A stretch of 23,353 nt of DNA from AP-15 sp035252905 (GTDB taxonomy: Bacteria; Pseudomonadota; Alphaproteobacteria; ATCC43930; CGMCC-115725): contig DATFCQ010000200.1 in NCBI GenBank assembly GCA_035252905.1, forward strand, positions 1-23,353, read 5' to 3'. Position 1 is the first letter of the stretch, and every line of letters starts with the position of its first letter. Positions 6,794 to 13,796 of the stretch are shown one piece after another. A model generated the notes under the pieces. It was given only the letters and a program-made list of their open reading frames with translations, was not told where the DNA came from and did no database searches. A program made the translations under genes and the position numbers.

Positions 6794-7191
6794 TCAAGGG
6801 GTGCATCGTAGGCGGCCCAGGCTATCGGCGTCTCGCGCAACACCACTCTAAGGCTCCTGATGGCCGCGGCGTCAGGCCCAAGCGCGCCCTCGCGAACCCG
6901 CCGCGCCAGCCGGCGATGGATCTCGCCGGCAAGGAACTCGGTCGTCGTGTTGCGCCCGCGGAACTCCGTCACCTCGTCGAGATTGCGGTAATCGAGCTCG
7001 CCGAGCACAGCCTGCAAGAGCTCGAGAGCGCGACCGATGTCGCACACGATACCGTCGGCGTCGAGCGCATCTCGGCGCAGTTCGGCCTCGACCACAAAGG
7101 TCGCGCCGTGCAGCTGCTGTGCCGGTCCGAAGACGGCCCCGCGCAGGCTGTGCGCGATCATGAAATGATGGCTCACCGTGATGCTGTACAT
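6790..7191 (-). CDS. 6-pyruvoyl-tetrahydropterin synthase/QueD-like protein with altered active site
   Basis: The 133-residue protein matches the tunnelling-fold PTPS/QueD family in length and order: VSHHFMIAHSL (7-16), FGPAQQLHGATFVVEAEL (21-38), GELDYRNLDE (64-73), NTTTEFLA (81-88) and LRETPIAWAAYDAPL (118-132). In QueD/PTPS the zinc is held by three His, two of them in HGH, and catalysis uses a Cys just before HGH, an Asp-His pair and a Glu. Here His14 and His28 remain, but the second His of HGH is Ala30, the Cys position is Ala24 and Asp-His is Asp67-Tyr68. Glu120 remains. Canonical PTPS or QueD chemistry is therefore unlikely. It may bind a pterin-like substrate and do another reaction, or use His8/His9 for metal. 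It lies 15 bp after the dehydrogenase gene and overlaps the glycosyltransferase start. Confidence 0.75.
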   Translation of the reverse strand: MYSITVSHHFMIAHSLRGAVFGPAQQLHGATFVVEAELRRDALDADGIVCDIGRALELLQAVLGELDYRNLDEVTEFRGRNTTTEFLAGEIHRRLARRVREGALGPDAAAIRSLRVVLRETPIAWAAYDAPLE

Positions 7192-7206
7192 AGATTTGCT
7201 CGCTGT

Positions 7207-8178
7207 TCACTGATAACGCAGGGTATGGCAGAGCACGCCCGCCGGCGCGGCTGCGAGGCGCGGCATCAGTTCGGGGAGGGCAGCAAAATCGCTCTCACCG
7301 GACAGCAACAGGTCGAAGACCGGATCGCGCAACAGCGCCAGCGAGAGCGCCAGCCGACGCCTGCGAGACCAGCGCGCGCGCCGACCCGCCGGGACGGCGC
7401 CGACCTGCGACGAGCGCAAGGTGAGCCGACGCGAGTGAAAAGCGGCGCCGAGCGCGAGCGGCACGACTCGGGTGCCGTACCAGCTCATCTCAAGCACCGT
7501 CGCCTCGAAACCGGCGGTCGCGAGGGCCGTTTCCAGCCCCTCGGGTCGACCGCTCGCATGAATGACGAGATCGGCCTCGGCGTGCTTCGGCGTAGAGATT
7601 GCAAAGCGGCAGCCCAGCGCCGTCGCGACGGGTTCGCGGGTGGGATCGATATCGATCAGCTCGACTTCCGCACCGGGGAGCCGCGCCGCCAGCGCGGCGA
7701 CAAGGGCGCCGACGACGCCGGCGCCGATGACGGCGATCCGGTCTCCCGGACCCGGTGCGCCATCCCATAGCCCGTTGATGGCCGTCTCCATATTGGCGGC
7801 GAGCGTGGCGCGCCGCTCGGGGACGTCATCGGGAACGGCGACGACGGCATCCTCCGGGACGATAAATCTGTCCTGATGCGGATGCAGACAGAACACCCGG
7901 CGGCCGATCGTGTCCTCGGGCCCGTCCTCAATAACGCCGACCACGGCATAGCCGTATTTGACGGGCGCAGGAAACTCGCCCTCCTGGAATGGACAGTGCA
8001 TCCGGCGCCATTCGCTCTCGGGCACTTCACCGCGGAAAACAAGGCTTTCAGTGCCCCTGCTGACGGCACTGACAAGGCTCCGGATCAACAGCTCGCCCGG
8101 CGCAAGGGATCGCAACGGCTGCGTTCTGATCTCGCCCCGGCCCGGCGCGACAACCCAAAATGCCTGTGCCTCACGCAT
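7207..8178 (-). CDS. MDR-family dehydrogenase, without the catalytic zinc cysteine
   Basis: This 323-residue medium-chain dehydrogenase/reductase has an N-terminal GroES-like domain (to about 140) and a Rossmann domain with VIGAGVVGALVA (GAGVVG at 152-157) and the cofactor-acidic turn ELIDID, which favours NAD(H). Where zinc alcohol dehydrogenases have the catalytic Cys, this protein reads LVSAVSRGTESLVFRGE (about 35-51), and the structural-zinc cysteine cluster is absent. It is thus a zinc-independent member despite the usual family name. It presumably oxidises or reduces an alcohol/carbonyl on the pathway intermediate. I chose the ATG at 8178, which overlaps the end of the RibD-like gene by 8 bp; a GTG at 8187 would add three residues. 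It is followed after 28 bp by the PTPS-like gene. Confidence 0.78.
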   Translation of the reverse strand: MREAQAFWVVAPGRGEIRTQPLRSLAPGELLIRSLVSAVSRGTESLVFRGEVPESEWRRMHCPFQEGEFPAPVKYGYAVVGVIEDGPEDTIGRRVFCLHPHQDRFIVPEDAVVAVPDDVPERRATLAANMETAINGLWDGAPGPGDRIAVIGAGVVGALVAALAARLPGAEVELIDIDPTREPVATALGCRFAISTPKHAEADLVIHASGRPEGLETALATAGFEATVLEMSWYGTRVVPLALGAAFHSRRLTLRSSQVGAVPAGRRARWSRRRRLALSLALLRDPVFDLLLSGESDFAALPELMPRLAAAPAGVLCHTLRYQ

Positions 8179-9070
8179 TGAAATCACAGTCGAACAGCGT
8201 GTCCCCGCCGAGGTCGAAGCGGCGGATCCGCGGACGAACCGCCTGGTGGAGCGCGTGGCAACCGGGAAATGCTATGCCGGGGCGGCCCGATCCGATAATG
8301 ATCGGGGCGATCGTAATCTGCAGCCGATCGAGGCAGCCTGCCTCGAGAAAGCGTGAGATCGTGATTCCGCCGCCCTCGATGAACACCATCGACAACCCGC
8401 GGTGCCCGAGTGCCTCGCGGATCGCCAAAACATCGAGCATGCCGTCAACGCGCGGCACGCCGATAATTTCGCTCCCGGGCGTCTCGCTCCGGGAGTCGCC
8501 ATGCCCTTGCGCAGCGATGATCAGGGTCCCGGCCGCGCCATCGCGGAACACCGCATGCCGGCCGGACAACCTCAGATCAGGATCGATGACGACCCGCGTG
8601 GGATTGGATCCGGCACAGCGCCGCACGGTCAGCTGCGGGTCATCGGCCCGCACCGTGCGCGCACCGACCAGCACCGCGTCGGCGAGCGCCCGCATCCGAT
8701 GGCAATGCAAGAGGTCCGCCTCGCCAGTGACCCAGCGGGAGTCGCCGCTCTCGGTTGCAATGCGGCCGTCGAGACTCTGCCCGACATGAGCGACCGCGAG
8801 CCCGCGCGGGTGGGAGCGGCAACAGGGAAGATAGAGGTCGAGCTGCGCCGCGACATCGTCCGGCAATTGGGTCGATGCGCGCCAGCCGCCCGCCGCGGAA
8901 ACGCTGAGCGTGCCGCCATGGAGCGGGACCGAGATCAGGTCCGCACCGGGCTGCGCCGTAAACGCTGCGCGCACGGCAAGGACGGCCGACCACCAGGATG
9001 GGTCGATCGGCTCGCGGACCATACCCACCCCCACTGGCGTGGAATAATCCCGATCGCGGAAAGGCTCCAT
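8171..9070 (-). CDS. RibD C-terminal-domain (DHFR-fold) reductase
   Basis: The 299-residue protein has an N-terminal region of about 85 residues without a recognised domain, then a complete RibD-type reductase domain. Visible landmarks are AVAHVGQSLDGRIATESGDS (about 92-111), LADAVLVGARTVRADDPQLT (129-148), NPTRVVIDPDLRL, and VFIEGGGITISRFLEAG (229-245, glycine-rich NADPH site) with RLQITIAPIIIGSG after it. In riboflavin synthesis this domain reduces the ribosyl side chain of a pyrimidine phosphate with NADPH. The deaminase domain of bifunctional RibD is missing, so this is a stand-alone reductase for a related substrate. The start is ATG 9070; GTG 9076 is possible. It lies 161 bp after the RibA-like gene and overlaps the dehydrogenase start. 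Confidence 0.8.
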   Translation of the reverse strand: MEPFRDRDYSTPVGVGMVREPIDPSWWSAVLAVRAAFTAQPGADLISVPLHGGTLSVSAAGGWRASTQLPDDVAAQLDLYLPCCRSHPRGLAVAHVGQSLDGRIATESGDSRWVTGEADLLHCHRMRALADAVLVGARTVRADDPQLTVRRCAGSNPTRVVIDPDLRLSGRHAVFRDGAAGTLIIAAQGHGDSRSETPGSEIIGVPRVDGMLDVLAIREALGHRGLSMVFIEGGGITISRFLEAGCLDRLQITIAPIIIGSGRPGIAFPGCHALHQAVRPRIRRFDLGGDTLFDCDFNA

Positions 9071-9231
9071 AAACACCCGCTTGTCATTGGGTCCCGGGAG
9101 GGCACGATCACCAGATACATCGAACCTGCGCCGGTGTCGATCCGGATTGCCTCGTCTCCGCAGTCTTCGCGTGCGCCGATGCGCGTAGGCGCGAGATCAG
9201 CCAGTGTAACGGCACGTCGTGGGTCAGCGCC

Positions 9232-10377
9232 TCAGAGAAAGTGTCCCCTCCGGGTCGCCTTCGTGCGGAGATGCCACTCGTTATGTCTGTTTGACGGGAA
9301 GACATCAGGCGCGCGTTCGGCGACGCGGATGCCATGCCGATCGAGCGCAGCCACCTTGTCCGGATTGTCGGTCAGCAGGCGGACCGTCCCGAAGCCGAGC
9401 TGGCGAAGCATTTCCGCCGCGGGAAGGAAGATACGTTGATCCGCATCAAAGCCCGGTTGCTCGTTGGCGTCAAGAGTGTTGAAACCGGCGTCCTGCAGAT
9501 GATGAGCCCGGAGCTTGTTTATGAGCCCTACGCCGCGCTCCTCCTGCGCGAGGTAGAGAAGCACTCCCCCTCCTGCCCGCGCGATCGCTGCGATCGCTCC
9601 GCGCATCTGGTCGCCACGGTCGCAGCGCAGACTGGCGAGCAGATCGCCAATAAAGGACTCCGAATGTAGGTGCACCAGCACGGGTACCGCAGGATCGGGC
9701 GCGCCGATCAAGATCGCGAGATGTTCGCTACCGCCATCGCGCGGTCGAAAGGCGATCAGGCGGGCGGTTTCGGCGCCGGTGAGCGGCAAGCGCGCCTCGG
9801 CGACGCGATCGAGCCCGGCGGCTGCCGCATTGCATTTGAACACCGCTGCGGCCTCGATCGCCGCAAGGTCTCCACGACGCATCAAGAGCGCGGCTTGGGC
9901 TGCTCCCACGCGAAGCACGAAAACGGCAGGAAGGAGCGAGGCGAGCTTCGCCAAAGCGAGCGCGGCGCGCTCCGCGCTTTCGGCAACGATCGGCTCGGGA
10001 GCCAGCCTCGGTGGGCCGGATCCGATCGATGCCGCGGGATCGGCGAGATTGCGGATGACAGCGGCCGGAAGTTGGAAAGAGACGGAGATCGCCATCGCAC
10101 CGGACAGCTCCTCGCGCGGCGTGAGGCCGAGGGCCACAGCGCGGCGGCCCGTAAGAACCATGCTCGCCGGCCCTTGGGAGATCTCTCTCAGACGATGCAG
10201 GTTCTCTTCGGTCACGAGCTCGGCGGCAACCGCGAGAGCGCCAACCTGGTGGTCGCGGATCAGTACCGGCTCGCCGCGGCGCAGCGCTGTGACGGCTTCG
10301 CCAAGAGCGCGACCGGCGCTTGGTTGTGCTGTCGAGACGCCGCCTGTCACCGCCGGAATGGTCCGATGCTCGAGCAC
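9232..10377 (-). CDS. RibB/RibA-like fusion with degenerate DHBP-synthase and GTP cyclohydrolase II motifs
   Basis: The 381-residue protein has the architecture of RibBA: residues about 25-200 resemble 3,4-dihydroxy-2-butanone-4-phosphate synthase and about 205-381 resemble GTP cyclohydrolase II. The first domain keeps AVTALRRGEPVLI and AAELVTEENL but lacks the acidic DRENEGD motif between them, reading DHQVGAL. The second keeps QEERGVGLINKLRAHHLQDA (278-297), DADQR (311-315), VRLLTDNPDKV and the terminal TKATRRGHFL. Of the three zinc cysteines of the canonical HSEC...RCDC motif, only Cys252 remains; the others are Ser241 (HSES) and Arg254 (RCDRGDQ). Normal GTP ring opening is therefore doubtful. 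The GTG start at 10377 is supported by AAGGAG seven bases upstream. It is the first gene of the run. Confidence 0.8.
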   Translation of the reverse strand: MLEHRTIPAVTGGVSTAQPSAGRALGEAVTALRRGEPVLIRDHQVGALAVAAELVTEENLHRLREISQGPASMVLTGRRAVALGLTPREELSGAMAISVSFQLPAAVIRNLADPAASIGSGPPRLAPEPIVAESAERAALALAKLASLLPAVFVLRVGAAQAALLMRRGDLAAIEAAAVFKCNAAAAGLDRVAEARLPLTGAETARLIAFRPRDGGSEHLAILIGAPDPAVPVLVHLHSESFIGDLLASLRCDRGDQMRGAIAAIARAGGGVLLYLAQEERGVGLINKLRAHHLQDAGFNTLDANEQPGFDADQRIFLPAAEMLRQLGFGTVRLLTDNPDKVAALDRHGIRVAERAPDVFPSNRHNEWHLRTKATRRGHFL

Positions 10378-10605
10378 TTTTATTCTCCTTGCCGTCCTGC
10401 ATCATATGCCGCGCCGAGCGCTGTTCCAGCAAACTTATTCGCACCCGACCGGTATCGCGCGGGTCGACCGCAGCAGCATTGACAATGTTGACGGCAATCC
10501 CCGTTTGCGATTGTGCTTCGCACTCCGCCGCCCCCATCGTAAGCTAGCGAGAATTCCGGAAGTCCCTACGCGCGGTCGCTATCGCGGCGCACCTTGGGAG
10601 CGGCT
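10378..10605. promoter_or_regulatory. Divergent intergenic region between the RibA-like gene and the MFS transporter
   Basis: This 228-bp spacer must hold the promoters of both transcripts. TTGACA (10479-10484) and TTGACG (10488-10493) point toward the transporter, but no good -10 follows at 17 bp. An imperfect palindrome CAGCATT-GAC-AATGTTG (10474-10490) overlaps them and could be an operator shared by both directions. The pattern is weak. Confidence 0.35.
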
Positions 10606-11982
10606 ATGAGCAACACAATAATAGAGATGGCCGATTTGGAGCTTGGACCGCTTGAGCAGAAACATCTCCAATACGCGAATTTTCGCGCTGTGGCAAACGG
10701 AACCGAGGTCACCAAGACCCATTGGCACATTGCCTTGGCCAACGGGCTGGGCTGGGGCTTCGATGGCATGTCCAGCTCGATGTTCTCGCTGGTTTCGCCG
10801 CTGATCATCACGGAATTCGCGCTCGACCTACCGACCTATCGCTCCGGTCTGCAGGTCGCGTTGCTCGTCGGGATTACCGGACTGTACTTCTGGCCGTGGC
10901 TTGCCGACCGCTATGGGCGGCGCACCTTGCTGGCGCTCAATATTGCCTTGTTCTCCTACATGATGCCCATGGTGGCGCTGGCCCCGACCTTCGCCCTCTT
11001 CATCGCCGGACTGTCGGTCGTGAACTTCGCGCTGAACGGCGAATGGTCGCTCGGATCGATGCTGGTGACGGAGACCTGGCCGGCGCGGCTGCGCGGTCGG
11101 GTGATCAGCATCAATCGCGCGACATGGTGCTTTGGCGTCGCGTTGGCCGGCGGCATTACCGGCATCGTCGCCGCCATCTGGGGCTGGCGCGTCGCGGTGA
11201 CGGTGCCGGGGGTGATCGCGTTGCTGGCGATCTACGTCCGCGCGACCTGCCCGGAATCGCCGTATTGGGTGCGCGCGCAGGATCGCAAACGGCGGATCGC
11301 CGAGGCTCTGTCAGCCGGCGGCGCGCTCAATGAGGACGACCGGGCGTGGTATGCCAAGGTCGGCAGAGTAAGCATCAGGCAGGTGTTTATGCCGGACGTG
11401 CTGCCCGCGACCCTGGTCGCGCTGTTCGTAGCCTGCTCCAGTTGCTGCATTTTTGGCACCGTGGGCAGCTGGATGCCCTACTATCTGTCCGTTGAGAAGC
11501 ACTGGTCGACGCAGGAGTATAGCGCTTTCTACGTATGCTGGGGCATTGTTGGCTTCTTCGGCCTGTGTCTGGCCGGCTGGCTGGCCGACAGGATTGGTCG
11601 GCGCGTCGGCTTCATCGCGATGCTGATCGAGGGCGCCATTTTCATCACCCTCTGGGTCCTTGCCGATAACCCTATTTTGTTGTGGGTGTTCGGTTTGGCC
11701 TGGAGCTTTGGATTCCTTGGTATTTGGGGGCCGAGCACGACCCTGACCGCCGAGGTGTTCCCGACCCGCATCCGCGGCGGCGCTAACGGAGTGGTGTGGA
11801 CGATTGCCTATTTCGTCGGCTTCGTGCTGTGGCCGTTCGTCACGGTCTCCCTGCAGCAGTCGACAGGGTCATTTGCTCTGGCGTTCCTATGCATCCCCGT
11901 CTTCATGATCGCCATGGCGGCCGGCGTCTGGGTGTGGGTGCCCGAGCACGCCGGCAAGGAGCTCAATGCGATCATCGTGTGA
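10606..11982 (+). CDS. MFS transporter (sugar-porter/aromatic-acid symporter type)
   Basis: The 458-residue protein is a 12-helix major-facilitator transporter of the inner membrane. After a 45-residue soluble N-terminus come helices beginning at HIALANGLGWGFDGMSSSMF. The loop 2-3 signature is WLADRYGRRTLL and the equivalent signature in the second half is WLADRIGRRVGF. FPTRIRGGANGV near the end is the PxxxRGxG-like motif of sugar and aromatic-acid porters. A central cytoplasmic loop (about 215-265) separates the two halves. The ATG at 10606 has GGGAG upstream; TTG 10594 is less likely. It is transcribed divergently from the pterin/flavin-like run across 228 bp, so it may carry that pathway's substrate or product. 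Direction of transport cannot be told. Confidence 0.85.
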   Translation: MSNTIIEMADLELGPLEQKHLQYANFRAVANGTEVTKTHWHIALANGLGWGFDGMSSSMFSLVSPLIITEFALDLPTYRSGLQVALLVGITGLYFWPWLADRYGRRTLLALNIALFSYMMPMVALAPTFALFIAGLSVVNFALNGEWSLGSMLVTETWPARLRGRVISINRATWCFGVALAGGITGIVAAIWGWRVAVTVPGVIALLAIYVRATCPESPYWVRAQDRKRRIAEALSAGGALNEDDRAWYAKVGRVSIRQVFMPDVLPATLVALFVACSSCCIFGTVGSWMPYYLSVEKHWSTQEYSAFYVCWGIVGFFGLCLAGWLADRIGRRVGFIAMLIEGAIFITLWVLADNPILLWVFGLAWSFGFLGIWGPSTTLTAEVFPTRIRGGANGVVWTIAYFVGFVLWPFVTVSLQQSTGSFALAFLCIPVFMIAMAAGVWVWVPEHAGKELNAIIV

Positions 11983-12100
11983 GATCGAGTCGGCGGGGCT
12001 GTATACTGTTTGCAAATTCTCGCTTACACGCATATCAAAGGTCCGGAACGGGGCCTGAAGAGCCGTTGAAGGCGCAAAGGCGAACCGGCGAAGGAGGGTC

Positions 12101-12217
12101 ATGAGAGCCGCCGTCCGTCGGCATTGCGAAAGTCCTGACTTCTGCAACGCCGATCTCGCAGCCCGTCGCCGATTGATCTCGGCTTGTGTCTCATCAGCGG
12201 TCGCCCCGTTTTATTGA
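12101..12217 (+). CDS. Small ORF with a strong ribosome site, possibly the stub of a lost gene
   Basis: AAGGAGGGTC directly precedes this ATG, the strongest ribosome site in the window, yet only 38 codons follow, starting MRAAVRRHCESPDF. MRAAV is a common opening of MDR dehydrogenases, so this may be the 5' stub of such a gene whose body was lost; the rest resembles nothing I know. The stop lies 20 bp before a repeat element that starts at 12238. A real small protein is possible but cannot be supported further. Confidence 0.3.
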   Translation: MRAAVRRHCESPDFCNADLAARRRLISACVSSAVAPFY

Positions 12218-12237
12218 TCCGGCCGAGCAATCCGTCA

Positions 12238-12474
12238 GTGTCCGTCCGGAAACAGAACTCACGATCTCAAAAACTTACCGTCACCCCCGCGAAAGCGCTA
12301 GGGTGTGCACATGTCTCTATACTGAAAGAGATCTCAGTAATTTATCCGTCGTCCCCGCGCAAGCGGGGACCCAGGGGCCAGTGATGGAGAGTCCGATATT
12401 TGGCCCTGGATTCCCGCTTGCGCGGGAATGACGATCAAATCGATGAATTCATTAAAGTGTTTCCGGACGGATAC
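12238..12474. repeat. Composite repeat bounded by 17-bp inverted repeats
   Basis: GTGTCCGTCCGGAAACA (12238-12254) and TGTTTCCGGACGGATAC (12458-12474) are inverted repeats with one mismatch, 237 bp end to end. Between them lie a half palindrome (CGTCACCCCCGCGAAAGCG near 12291), then a complete GC-rich palindrome. The same 17-mer occurs once more at 2829. No target duplication was found and there is no coding sequence inside. It has the form of a small non-autonomous element, though a chance pairing of two single repeat words is possible. Confidence 0.5.
12347..12433. repeat. GC-rich palindromic intergenic repeat
   Basis: CGTCGTCCCCGCGCAAGCGG at 12347 and CCCGCTTGCGCGGGAATGACG ending at 12433 form a long imperfect hairpin, with inner arms ACCCAGGG and CCCTGGAT. 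Palindromes of the form GTCCCCGCG...CGCGGGAATGACG are widespread between genes of alphaproteobacteria (recalled, not searched). It differs in wording from the two at 2469 and 2674, so at least two repeat families are present. Confidence 0.7.
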
Positions 12475-12485
12475 TCAGGCCAGCC

Positions 12486-13385
12486 TTAATCTGGAAGATA
12501 CATCTCCTCCAGGGAGCGCAGACGCGACTCGTCCAGAATGCGGCCATTGCTGGCGACGCCCCAGGGACTCTGAGCCGCCTGGGCACGGAGCGCATCCAGG
12601 GCCACTGTGCCGCGCTGCCGAAAATCGCTCAAGAAATCCCAGTTGGCCTGCAAGCCTGCCATGGTGGTCAGCGCCGGAAACCAGGCCGCGGCGGCTCCGG
12701 CATCCTGCTGCGCCTGCAGGGAGGGATACGGCGACAGGTGGGCGGGAATGAGGGGGACGACGGGCCCGGGAATGAGGCGGATCGCCTGTTGAATTTCTTC
12801 CCAGGTGCGCAAGCCATTGGGACAGACGACATCGACCTGCGCTTCGGCTTTGTAGGCCTGGCAGCGTTCGATAATTTCCGCAAAGCTGGCGCCCGGCACG
12901 CCGCCGAGATCGCACCGGGCCATGATCACGAAGTCCGGGTCGAGAGCCTGTTTGGCGTCCATCGCCGCCCGAAGCTTTCCGACCATCTCCCGGATCGAGA
13001 TGCAGCGGCGGCGGGGGCCGGATTTCGGCGGAAACGTCTGGTCTTCAATGTGGGCGCCGGCGATGCCCGCCTGAATGTATTCCCGCACAGTGTAATGCGT
13101 ACTGACGGCATCACCGTAGCCTGTGTCGGCATCCGCGAAGACCGGGATCTGCACGGTCAGGACAATTTTCCGGGCATTGTCCACCATGTCGCGCATACTG
13201 GTCCCGGAGTCGGGCCAGCCCAGTTGGTGCGCCGAGGTATTGCCCCCGGACATGTAGAAGGCGTCATAGCCCAGCGCTTCCGCCATCTTCGCGCCGATGG
13301 GATTGATCCCGCCCGCCAAGACAAATAATTCGGGCCGTTGGAACAGGGTCTTCAGTCGGGTCGTCATGCGTTGACGCTCTGGCAT
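12486..13385 (-). CDS. Isocitrate lyase/PEP mutase-superfamily enzyme
   Basis: The 299-residue protein has the TIM-barrel pattern of the PEP mutase/isocitrate lyase superfamily, enzymes that make or break C-C or P-C bonds next to a carboxylate with Mg2+. Motifs are YMSGGNTSAHQLGWPDSG (44-61), the metal-binding VFADADTGYGD (Asp85, Asp87), HIEDQTFPPKSG (112-123) and IMARCDLGG near 154-162. Where many relatives have the catalytic-loop KRCGH, this one reads PRRRCIS, keeping the Cys (128) but not the GH. The exact reaction (2-methylisocitrate lyase, oxaloacetate decarboxylase, carboxyphosphonate mutase-like) is therefore open. The ATG at 13385 follows GAGGAG; an upstream start at 13445 is not needed. 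The cupin gene precedes it by 75 bp in the same direction. Confidence 0.8.
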   Translation of the reverse strand: MPERQRMTTRLKTLFQRPELFVLAGGINPIGAKMAEALGYDAFYMSGGNTSAHQLGWPDSGTSMRDMVDNARKIVLTVQIPVFADADTGYGDAVSTHYTVREYIQAGIAGAHIEDQTFPPKSGPRRRCISIREMVGKLRAAMDAKQALDPDFVIMARCDLGGVPGASFAEIIERCQAYKAEAQVDVVCPNGLRTWEEIQQAIRLIPGPVVPLIPAHLSPYPSLQAQQDAGAAAAWFPALTTMAGLQANWDFLSDFRQRGTVALDALRAQAAQSPWGVASNGRILDESRLRSLEEMYLPD

Positions 13386-13460
13386 ACGCAGTCTCCTCGT
13401 GTGTGAGAGCAACACAGTGGCCGAAGCGCCATCGGGCGTCCCCATGCGCGGACGCCCGCG

Positions 13461-13796
13461 TTAGGCGCCCACCGGCACAGTGGCACTGATCCGCGGAACT
13501 CCCAGCGAGCGCGTCGTGTGACCCTGGCCCGTGAGATCGTCGGCGAGGACCACATCACCCGGTCCAAAACGGCGCACGGTGCCGTCGCCGATGCCGATTT
13601 CCATCTGCCCCGCGAGAATAAAAATGTATTGTCGCCGGGGCGCGGTGTGCCAATCGCTCCAATAGTCCGCAGGGAAACGGCGGAACACGAGGTTGGCGCC
13701 CGCCTGGAGTGCAACGTTGCGGCTCTCCTCAGCCGGCAGAGGGAGATCTTCAAAATGGGTCTGGCCGTCGTGGCCCGTATATATCCGTACGATCAT
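13461..13796 (-). CDS. Small single-domain cupin
   Basis: The 111-residue product is one cupin barrel. Motif 1 is WHTAPRRQYIFILAGQMEI (49-67), with His50 and Gln56; motif 2 is FGPGDVVLADDLTGQGHTT (77-95), with His93. Metal binding is plausible though Gln56 replaces the usual second His. Such proteins are often small isomerases, dioxygenases or sensors. The ATG at 13796 has GAAGGAG upstream, giving a start that fits the domain; a longer frame from 13934 reads as low-complexity Arg/Gly and is not credible. It is the first gene of a probable two-gene transcript with the PEP mutase-family enzyme, so it may process the same carboxylic acid substrate or product. Confidence 0.75.
   Translation of the reverse strand: MIVRIYTGHDGQTHFEDLPLPAEESRNVALQAGANLVFRRFPADYWSDWHTAPRRQYIFILAGQMEIGIGDGTVRRFGPGDVVLADDLTGQGHTTRSLGVPRISATVPVGA

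Noticed and set aside
9232..10377. Calling the RibBA-like gene the housekeeping ribA or ribBA
   Set aside because: Two zinc cysteines and the RibB acidic motif are missing, and no other riboflavin synthesis genes (deaminase, lumazine or riboflavin synthase) are nearby.
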